Source: Chloroflexi bacterium RBG_16_68_14 (GTDB taxonomy: Bacteria > Chloroflexota > Dehalococcoidia > DSTF01 > RBG-16-68-14). From it: 6,743 nucleotides of DNA. Of the stretch, positions 1-5,838 are shown piece by piece. Location: contig MGOB01000016.1 in the NCBI GenBank assembly GCA_001796995.1, positions 2,220 through 8,962 of the forward strand, written 5' to 3'. Below the pieces are notes generated by a model. It did not search any database, was not told where the DNA came from, and worked only from the letters and a program-made list of their open reading frames with translations. Numbering within the stretch: the first letter of the stretch is position 1; each line of letters opens with the position of its first letter. Made by a program: the position numbers and the translations under genes.

Positions 1-645
<645 letters not shown>

Positions 646-646
646 G

Positions 647-1858
647 CTACGCTCCGTACTTGCTGAAACGCTGCGCGTGAGCCATGGCCAGGGGCAGCGC
701 CTCGGTGGCGGGGAAGATGCCCAGCGAACCGCGCAGGCAGGCGCTCTCGCTGAAGGCGTCCACCTCGTCGCGCCGGACCAACTTGGAGTGGAGCAGGAAG
801 GGCACGGGGTGCCAGCTATGGCCGGCCAGGACGGAGGGGGTCGAGTGGTCGCCGGCGATCATGAGCACGTCCGGCGCCAGCTCCCGCAGCTTGGGCACGG
901 CCTGGTCGAACGCCTCCAGCGCCGCCACCTTCGCCTCGAAGTCCCCGTCCTCGCCCGCCGAGTCTGCCGCCTTGTAGTGGATGAAGAAGAAGTCGAGCTC
1001 GTCCCAGTGCTGGCGCAGGGTCTCCACCTCGTCGTCGTAGGTCGAGCCGGTCGGGAGCACGGTCATGCCCACCAGCTTGGCCAGGCCGCGGTACATGGGG
1101 TAGACGGCGACGGCGACGGCGCGCAGCCGGAAGACCTCCGGAAAGCAGGGGAGCTGCGGGTGTCGGGCGAAGCCGCGCAGGGTGAGCCCGTTGGCCGGCT
1201 GGCAGCCGTCCAGCCGCTCCCGCGCGCTGGCGACGAAGCGCCGCACCAGCTCCGCCGTCGCTTCCGCCTCCGGCGCCAGGGCGCGCGGCGCCAGGGGTGG
1301 GACGCCCTCGCGCTGCGGGTCGGTGTCGGCCAGTTGGTCCGAAAGCTCTCCGGCCTCCTGCGGGCGCAGCACCAAGAGGAAGCGGTGCTCGCGCACCGGC
1401 TCCACGAAGAGCCGGACGCCGGGCAGCTCGATCTCGCGCAGCACTTGGCAGAGAGCGGCGGACTGCTCGGTGTCGATACGGCCGGCGCGCCGGTCGGTGA
1501 TGCGCCCCTGGTCGTCGAGGGTGCAGAAGTTGCCGCGGGCGGCCACGTCCTGGGGCTGGAGATCGAAGTCGATGCCCAACCCTTCGAGCACGCCGCGGCC
1601 GACGGTGTAGCGGAGCGGGTCGTAGCCGAAGAGGGCGAGGTGGCCGGGGCCGCTGCCGGGGGTGACGCCGTGGGCGACAGGGATGGTCAGGCCGCAGGCG
1701 CTCTCGGCGGCCAGCCGGTCTAGGTGGCGTGTGTTCGCGGCCTGGAGCTCGCTCCGGCCGGTCTCCGGGTGGGGCAGCCCACCCAGGCCGTCGACGACGG
1801 CGAGCAGGATCTTGGTGTCGTTGGGTACGGCAAGCTGGCGGATGAGGTCTAGATCCAC
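647..1858 (-). CDS. apgM: Archaeal-type 2,3-bisphosphoglycerate-independent phosphoglycerate mutase
   Basis: Interconverts 3- and 2-phosphoglycerate through a phosphoserine intermediate, without 2,3-BPG cofactor. The 403 residues fit the archaeal-type aPGM family (about 400 aa, alkaline phosphatase superfamily) rather than the ~510-aa bacterial iPGM. Seen: the metal-site aspartate in VVDGLGG (Asp23), the presumed catalytic serine in TPGSGPGHLALFGYDP (Ser69), a DSAGEDGDFEAK segment (Asp299), the AGDHSTPS pair (Asp337, His338) and GHSWHPVP (His347). Position 303, which by analogy with iPGM would be a metal-binding His in a D-x-x-G-H motif, is Glu. The start is GTG at 1858. No other start codon lies before the conserved core, and an AGGTGG stretch about 10 nt upstream sits inside the end of the zinc-finger gene, only 5 nt away. 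It is followed at 1 nt by tpiA. The family is clear; the role of Glu303 is inference. Confidence 0.94.
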   Translation of the reverse strand: MDLDLIRQLAVPNDTKILLAVVDGLGGLPHPETGRSELQAANTRHLDRLAAESACGLTIPVAHGVTPGSGPGHLALFGYDPLRYTVGRGVLEGLGIDFDLQPQDVAARGNFCTLDDQGRITDRRAGRIDTEQSAALCQVLREIELPGVRLFVEPVREHRFLLVLRPQEAGELSDQLADTDPQREGVPPLAPRALAPEAEATAELVRRFVASARERLDGCQPANGLTLRGFARHPQLPCFPEVFRLRAVAVAVYPMYRGLAKLVGMTVLPTGSTYDDEVETLRQHWDELDFFFIHYKAADSAGEDGDFEAKVAALEAFDQAVPKLRELAPDVLMIAGDHSTPSVLAGHSWHPVPFLLHSKLVRRDEVDAFSESACLRGSLGIFPATEALPLAMAHAQRFSKYGA

Positions 1859-1863
1859 AGAAG

Positions 1864-2106
1864 CTAGACCACCTCGGCAAAGTCGTAGACAGGAACCCGC
1901 TCCATTCGAGTGGGTGGTCGTTCCCCGCGGCCCAAGACCTCCATCTGCCTCACGGTCTCAGGCTGAAACAGCATCTCTCCGCATTGATGGCACACCAAGG
2001 CTGGAACGTTCTCGAAAATGATGATCCGCCCATTCAGCTTGAGGGGGTACGAGACGGCTCGCTCCTCAAACGTGTTGCTGCTCCCGCAGCTACGACAGAC
2101 TTTCAT
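1864..2106 (-). CDS. YgiT-type zinc-finger protein, putative antitoxin
   Basis: An 80-residue protein with two CxxC pairs, Cys4/Cys7 (CRSCGS) and Cys39/Cys42 (CHQCGE). This is the spacing of the YgiT/MqsA N-terminal zinc-finger family. Between them lie a strand-rich segment (YPLKLNGRIIIFENVPAL) and then the family's FQPETVRQME helix. Unlike full-length MqsA (about 131 aa in E. coli), it has no C-terminal helix-turn-helix and ends in a short basic tail with PVYDFAEVV, as many short YgiT-finger proteins do. It starts at an ATG with AAGG/AGGT just upstream, inside the final codons of the DUF4258 gene, whose stop is 3 nt away. Short YgiT-finger proteins recurrently follow small DUF4258-type proteins in TA-like pairs, so an antitoxin role is likely but unproven. 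Without an HTH, autoregulation through this protein alone is doubtful. Confidence 0.85.
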   Translation of the reverse strand: MKVCRSCGSSNTFEERAVSYPLKLNGRIIIFENVPALVCHQCGEMLFQPETVRQMEVLGRGERPPTRMERVPVYDFAEVV

Positions 2107-2109
2107 GGC

Positions 2110-2424
2110 TTACCTTCGCTTTCGGAAGTCGATCCACTTGGCTGGGTCGGGTTCATACACCGTTATCACGTCGACCGAGGGCGGGTATGAGACCTGAACG
2201 TGCAGCGGCCTCCGTTCTTGAGTCCATCCCAGGATGAGACAGCTAGGCCCGCGCGGGTCCTCGGGATAATCTTCTATGATTTCCGAATCCTCGGCAAGGA
2301 GCACCTCTTCGATTTCCTGGAGGAGGATCCCTCGTTCCTCAGCTTTCTCAATGGCATGGGAGGTAAACGTGTAGGCTTGGCGTGCAACGGCATTCCTGAG
2401 TTCACCTAGCAGCTCGCTCGTCAA
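2110..2424 (-). CDS. DUF4258 protein, putative toxin of a TA-like pair
   Basis: A 104-residue basic-tailed protein matching the DUF4258 pattern. It has an N-terminal helix, then YTFTSHAIEKAEERGI with the conserved His23 and Arg31-Gly32, a helix (LQEIEEVLL), and strands IIEDYPEDPRG, CLILGW, RPLHVQVSY and VDVITVYEPD, ending in the typical WIDFRKRR. The family has a RelE/BrnT-like look, and an RNase or other toxin activity is plausible but not demonstrated here. The start is TTG at 2424. A TAA lies immediately upstream in frame, and no ATG or GTG occurs before the conserved core. The TTG overlaps the pgk stop as TTGA, with AGGTG 7 nt upstream. The gene is followed at 3 nt by the YgiT-finger gene, so the order is toxin then antitoxin, as in mqsRA. 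Its composition is less GC-rich than the flanking glycolytic genes, which suggests separate ancestry. Confidence 0.82.
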   Translation of the reverse strand: MTSELLGELRNAVARQAYTFTSHAIEKAEERGILLQEIEEVLLAEDSEIIEDYPEDPRGPSCLILGWTQERRPLHVQVSYPPSVDVITVYEPDPAKWIDFRKRR

Positions 2425-2436
2425 TTACTGGCACCT
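2421..2436 (-). promoter_or_regulatory. TTGA stop/start overlap with Shine-Dalgarno inside the pgk 3' end
   Basis: Read on the minus strand, AGGTG (2436-2432) is followed by 7 nt and then TTG (2424-2422). The TGA stop of pgk occupies 2423-2421, giving a 4-nt TTGA overlap. The ribosome-binding site lies within the last pgk codons. This arrangement decides the unusual TTG start of the DUF4258 gene and implies translational coupling to pgk. The overlap and AGGTG are seen; coupling is inferred. Confidence 0.6.
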
Positions 2437-3626
2437 AACCCTTTGTCCCGCAGCGCGGCGACGCCCGGCAGCTCGCGGCCCTCCAGGAACTCCAGGAAGG
2501 CGCCGCCCCCGGTCGACACGTGGTCGAACTTGTCCGCCAGGCCGGCCTCCTGGACCAGCGCCGCCGTCTCGCCTCCGCCCACGATGGTGACGGCGTCCAG
2601 GTCGGCCAGGATCCGCGCGAGAGACTGGGAGCCGCGCGCGAACTGGGGGAACTCGGCTACCCCCAGCGGCCCGTTCCAGACCACGGTCCGGCAGCCCTGG
2701 AGCGCCTCGCCGTAGGCGGCCACGGAGCGGGGCCCCACGTCGATGATCCGCCAGCCGTCGGGCACCTGGTCGGCCGCCACGGTGCGGGCGCGGGCATCGG
2801 CGGCGAACCGATCTGCCACCACTACGTCGACCGGCAGCAGCAGGCGGACGCCGCGCTCCTCCGCTTCCTTCATAATCGTTGTCGCGGCGTCGAGCTGGTC
2901 GTCCTCCGCCAGGGAGTCGCCCACCGAGCAGCCTTTGGCCTTCAGGAAGGTGTTCGCCATGCCGCCGCCGATGACCAGGACGTCTGCCTTCGAGAGTAGG
3001 TTGCGCAGCGCGCCCATCTTGTCGCTGACCTTCGCCCCGCCGATGACGGCGCCCAGCGGCCGCTCCGGCTGAGCGACGACGCGGCTCAAGTAAGCGATCT
3101 CCTTCTCCATGAGGAGGCCGGCGACGGCGGGCAGGTAGCGCGTCACGCCCTCGGTCGAGGCGTGGGCGCGGTGGGCGGTGCCGAAGGCGTCGTTTACGAA
3201 GACATCGGCATAGGCGGCCAGCCTGCGGGCGAACTCCGGGTCGTTCGCCTCCTCCTCCGGATGGAAGCGCAGGTTCTCCAGGAGGAGCAGGTCACCTCCG
3301 CGCATGCGGGCGACCGCCGCCTCAGTTAGCGGATCCAGGCAGTCCGGCCCAACGAGCACAGGTCCGCTGAGGAGCAGCTCCGACAGGCGGCGGCCTATCG
3401 GGGCTAATCGAAGCGACTCTACTACTTTCCCCTTGGGCCGCCCCAGGTGGGAGCAGAGGATCACCTTGGCCCTCCGCTCCCGCAGGTACTGGATGGTGGG
3501 CAGCGCCTCCCGGATTCGCAGGTCGTCCAGGATGGCGCCTTCCTCGTCCAGCGGTACGTTGAAGTCGACCCGCACCAGTACGCGCTTTCCGTTCACATCG
3601 ATGTCGCGTACGGTCTGCTTGGCCAT
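2421..3626 (-). CDS. pgk: Phosphoglycerate kinase
   Basis: Transfers phosphate between 1,3-bisphosphoglycerate and ADP in cytosolic glycolysis/gluconeogenesis. It is full length at 401 residues (family about 390-415). N-domain substrate motifs in order are RVDFNVPLD (Asp21, Asn23), CSHLGRPKG (His60, Arg63), ENLRFHPEEE (Arg120) and NDAFGTAHRAHAS (Arg153). C-domain nucleotide motifs are IGGAKVSDK (Lys199, Lys203), GGGMANTFLKAKG, VVWNGPLGVAEF, VGGGETAAL and STGGGAFLEFLEG. The usual GPxGVFE is GPLGVAE here, a minor change. The ATG at 3626 sits 13 nt after the polyprenyl synthase stop with no strong Shine-Dalgarno, so expression may rely on coupling. Its stop overlaps the TTG of the DUF4258 gene. 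The C-terminus looks intact, so the following TA-like pair has not truncated it. Confidence 0.98.
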   Translation of the reverse strand: MAKQTVRDIDVNGKRVLVRVDFNVPLDEEGAILDDLRIREALPTIQYLRERRAKVILCSHLGRPKGKVVESLRLAPIGRRLSELLLSGPVLVGPDCLDPLTEAAVARMRGGDLLLLENLRFHPEEEANDPEFARRLAAYADVFVNDAFGTAHRAHASTEGVTRYLPAVAGLLMEKEIAYLSRVVAQPERPLGAVIGGAKVSDKMGALRNLLSKADVLVIGGGMANTFLKAKGCSVGDSLAEDDQLDAATTIMKEAEERGVRLLLPVDVVVADRFAADARARTVAADQVPDGWRIIDVGPRSVAAYGEALQGCRTVVWNGPLGVAEFPQFARGSQSLARILADLDAVTIVGGGETAALVQEAGLADKFDHVSTGGGAFLEFLEGRELPGVAALRDKGLGASN

Positions 3627-3639
3627 GGCTCAGGCCGGT

Positions 3640-4731
3640 TCAGGAGCGACGGCTGGCGGCGAAGCGGGCCAGGTGCTCCAGCTCACGCCGCCGTTCCGGT
3701 CGTAGCGAAAGCTCCCTCAGGGCGACGACGGCGGCTTCGGCGTGCTCCAGGGCGGCCTTCTCGCTCTCTTCCCGCGCGCCCAAGCGCTCCAGGAGCGTGC
3801 AGGCCTGCCGCACCTGGCGTTCACTTAGCTCGTCGCGGGCGAGGAGCGTCTCCAGCTCGGCGCGCTGCTCGGCCGGGGCGCGTTCCAGAGCGATGACGAC
3901 GGGGTAGGACTTCTTGCCGGCCCGCAGGTCGTCTCCGGCGGGCTTGCCAGTCTCCTCCGGGTCGCCCCAAATGCCCAGGATGTCGTCCCGGATCTGGAAG
4001 GCCAGGCCCAGGCGCCGCCCGAATTTGTAGAAGGCGTCCACCGTTTCGGCGCTCGCCTCGCCCAGCAGGGCGCCGATGCCAGACGAAGTGGCGAGAAGGG
4101 CCGCCGTCTTGCCTTCGATCATGGCCAGGTACTCGTCGAAGGTCGTCTCTGCGGTCTCGCCGGAGAGCAGGTCGCGGTGCTGGCCCTCGCAGAGCCGCAG
4201 CGTGGCCTCGTCCAGCATGCGGGCGGCCTGCACCACCCGCTCCGGTGGGTGGCCGCGTTCACTCAGGCGAAGCAGCGTCACCTGGGCCAGGGCGAACATG
4301 CCGTCGCCCACGTTGATGGCCTGCGCCTCTCCCCAAAGACGCCAGAGCGTCTCGCGGCCGTGGCGGTGGGCGCTGGTGTCCTCCACGTCGTCGTGGATGA
4401 GGGTGAAGTTGTGGACGAGCTCCAGCGCAGCGGCCGCCGGCAGGGCGCGGCGCCAGTCGCCGTCCACCGCCTCGCAGCAGAGGAGGCAGAGGGCGGGGCG
4501 GAGCAGCTTGCCGCCCCGTCCCTCGATGGGTCTGCCGTGCCGGTCCTCCCAGCCCAGGTGGTAGCGCATTAGGCTGAAGGGCGGGTTGGCCCGTTGCTGC
4601 ACCGCCGAGCGCAGCTCCTCCAGGATGGCGGCACGGTAGCGGTCGATAAGCCGCCGCGCGTCCGTCTCGTCCTCGGGGCGGATACTCTGGGGGGGACGCG
4701 CTTCGGCGGCCGAGTTGCTGGGAGGCACCAT
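3640..4731 (-). CDS. Polyprenyl diphosphate synthase, likely short-chain (FPP/GGPP type)
   Basis: Condenses isopentenyl diphosphate with allylic diphosphates to make isoprenoid precursors. The 363 residues form an all-helical trans-isoprenyl synthase. Seen: GGKLLRP (residues 73-79, IPP binding), the first aspartate-rich motif DDVED (114-118) within HNFTLIHDDVED, EGQHRDL (182-188), EGKTAALL (206-213), the second aspartate motif FQIRDDILGIWGD (Asp249, Asp250), and TGKPAGDDLRAGKKSYP. Phe109 lies five residues before the first Asp motif, and that motif has no two-residue insertion. By the classical chain-length rules for archaeal-type GGPP synthases this points to C15-C20 products, but specificity is inference. 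The first ~25 residues are polar and Pro-rich, and a YHLGW segment precedes GKLLRP. It starts at an ATG with AAGG a few nt upstream. It is the first gene of the operon and lies 13 nt before pgk. Confidence 0.93.
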   Translation of the reverse strand: MVPPSNSAAEARPPQSIRPEDETDARRLIDRYRAAILEELRSAVQQRANPPFSLMRYHLGWEDRHGRPIEGRGGKLLRPALCLLCCEAVDGDWRRALPAAAALELVHNFTLIHDDVEDTSAHRHGRETLWRLWGEAQAINVGDGMFALAQVTLLRLSERGHPPERVVQAARMLDEATLRLCEGQHRDLLSGETAETTFDEYLAMIEGKTAALLATSSGIGALLGEASAETVDAFYKFGRRLGLAFQIRDDILGIWGDPEETGKPAGDDLRAGKKSYPVVIALERAPAEQRAELETLLARDELSERQVRQACTLLERLGAREESEKAALEHAEAAVVALRELSLRPERRRELEHLARFAASRRS

Positions 4732-4858
4732 GGTCCCTTGCTGCCACTATAGCGGGCTGAGTCTCCTTGTGCCTAGCGGTCGAACAGATCGGGGATATTT
4801 GAGCCTCTTTGCTCTTTAGGAACGAGTCCTTTCGGTCGATGTTAAACGCGGGGACTCC
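4732..4858. promoter_or_regulatory. Divergent intergenic region with a possible operon promoter
   Basis: 127 nt separate the minus-strand operon from the plus-strand DUF4177-like gene, and both sets of transcription signals should lie here. On the minus strand TATAGT (4751-4746) matches five of six bases of a -10 box, but no convincing -35 box lies 16-18 nt upstream, and the implied leader would be only about 7-8 nt. On the plus strand no promoter stands out. GGGGA just before the ATG at 4859 is a plausible ribosome-binding site, and a 6-bp inverted repeat (4824-4829 with 4852-4857) could pair over it. The region is visibly richer in A/T than the genes around it. Confidence 0.4.
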
Positions 4859-5122
4859 ATGAAGTACAAGCACATGGTCATCTACATCGGGCGCTCATCG
4901 GTGTTCACCGACCGGCGGTTCACCGAGAAGCTCCACAACGCGCTCCACACCCACGAAGAGCACGGGTGGGAGCTGGTAAACGCCACCCCGCGCGCCGGGC
5001 CGCTGGGCGACGTGAGCGGCATCTGGCTCTTCTTCAAGCGCCCCGCCGAGGCGGAGGAAGCGGCCCCTGCTGTCCCGACTGCGGTGGACTTCCAGGGCGC
5101 TACCATAAGACGGGTGGCGTAG
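4859..5122 (+). CDS. Small DUF4177-like protein of unknown function
   Basis: An 87-residue protein that opens with a strand (MKYKHMVIYIGR). A helical stretch (RRFTEKLHNALHTHEEHG) is followed by WELVNATP, a Gly-rich turn and a strand, GIWLFFKRP. The pattern of an amphipathic helix, GWELV and a terminal FFKR resembles the small DUF4177 family, whose biochemical role is unknown. The last ~25 residues are Ala/Glu/Pro-rich and probably disordered. No signal peptide, membrane segment or metal motif is visible. The start is supported by GGGGA 5 nt upstream of the ATG. It stands alone on the plus strand, diverging from the glycolytic operon and converging on tsaC with a 10-nt gap, so its context gives little functional hint. 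The family match is by pattern only. Confidence 0.7.
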   Translation: MKYKHMVIYIGRSSVFTDRRFTEKLHNALHTHEEHGWELVNATPRAGPLGDVSGIWLFFKRPAEAEEAAPAVPTAVDFQGATIRRVA

Positions 5123-5132
5123 GCCCCTTCAG

Positions 5133-5798
5133 CTACAAGAACTTTGTCCTCGTAGCTCGCTCCAGCTCCTGGCGGCTGATGGCGCCTTCCCTCACGATGC
5201 GCGGCGGCTCCACCGTGCAGTCGACCACTGTCGATGGCCGGCCTCCCGGACAGCGGTCGCCGTCGAGGATAAGATCGACGGCGTCGCCTAACTGCGACCG
5301 CGCCTCGTCCGCTGTGAGCGGCTCGGGCCCGCCGGAGACGTTGGAGCTGGTGCCGGTGATGGGTCCGCCCAGCAGGCGCGCGAGTTCTCGCGGTACCGGA
5401 TGGTCGGGCACGCGCAGGCCTACGGTTTCGCCGACGGCGGCGGATTGGAAGCTTGGGGCCTTGCGCAGAACGATGGTGAGCGCGCCCGGCCAGAAGGCGT
5501 CCATGAGCCGTCGGGCGACTTCCGGCACATCGCTCACCACCAGCGCCACGTCGGCGGCGGAGGCGAGGAGGAGGGGGACGGGCTGGTTGGGCGGCCGCCT
5601 TTTCGCTTCGAATAGCTTCTCGACGGCCTGCGGGTTGGCGGGATCGGCCGCCAGGCCGTACACCGTGTCCGTCGGGTAGGCGACGAGCCCGCCGCGGCGC
5701 AGGACCTCCACGGCGCGCTTAAGAGCGGCGAGGTCGTTCGCTGGATAGGTAGTCAACTGCCTACGCGGTTCGGCTATCGCCTTGACGCAGTGTAGCAC
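5133..5798 (-). CDS. tsaC: Sua5/YrdC/TsaC-type L-threonylcarbamoyladenylate synthase
   Basis: Makes threonylcarbamoyl-AMP from threonine, bicarbonate and ATP, the first step of the t6A37 modification in ANN-decoding tRNAs; TsaB/D/E complete it. The 221 residues cover the YrdC domain only, with no C-terminal Sua5 domain. Motifs in order: YPTDTVYGLAAD (41-52), KRRPPNQPVPLLL (67-79), FWPGALTIVL (102-111), VGLRVPDHP (126-134), TSSNVSG (150-156), STVVDCT (189-195) and IVREGAIS (201-208). The GTG start at 5798 has no clear Shine-Dalgarno. A TTG at codon 15, with a weak AGG upstream, is an alternative that would still keep the domain whole. It is transcribed divergently from guaA across 40 nt and converges on the DUF4177-like gene. 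Both the YwlC and TsaC names fit; family assignment is firm, exact start is not. Confidence 0.93.
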   Translation of the reverse strand: MLHCVKAIAEPRRQLTTYPANDLAALKRAVEVLRRGGLVAYPTDTVYGLAADPANPQAVEKLFEAKRRPPNQPVPLLLASAADVALVVSDVPEVARRLMDAFWPGALTIVLRKAPSFQSAAVGETVGLRVPDHPVPRELARLLGGPITGTSSNVSGGPEPLTADEARSQLGDAVDLILDGDRCPGGRPSTVVDCTVEPPRIVREGAISRQELERATRTKFL

Positions 5799-5811
5799 GG
5801 GTTGCTAGCGT
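5782..5811 (+). promoter_or_regulatory. Candidate sigma-70-type promoter of guaA
   Basis: TTGACG (5782-5787, five of six -35 consensus bases) is separated by 18 nt from TAGCGT (5806-5811, three of six). A TGC directly before the -10 gives an extended -10 look. Transcription would start near 5818, leaving a leader of about 20 nt before the ATG at 5839. The -35 box lies inside the start of tsaC on the opposite strand, so the two genes' control regions would overlap. The motif is seen; activity is inferred, and the -10 is weak. Confidence 0.35.
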
Positions 5812-5838
5812 GAGAGAAAGACCCCCACCTGGAGTAGT

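Noticed and set aside
1859..2436. Transposon ends or target-site duplications flanking the TA-like pair
   Set aside because: No inverted terminal repeats or convincing direct repeats were found by eye at either junction, and no transposase is present.
2437..2520. Possible damage to the pgk 3' end from insertion of the TA-like pair
   Set aside because: The reading frame continues through the STGGGAFLEFLEG motif to a normal-length C-terminus (401 aa), so pgk is not truncated.
4259..4873. 204-codon minus-strand open frame overlapping the start of the polyprenyl synthase
   Set aside because: It is out of frame with the synthase, which carries all the family motifs, and its sequence is Arg/Pro-rich noise through the overlap.
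5065..5150. CPDCGG in a different plus-strand frame near the end of the DUF4177-like gene, hinting at a frameshifted zinc ribbon
   Set aside because: Only one CxxC pair is present, no second pair follows, and the original frame ends naturally at a TAG. It is most likely chance.
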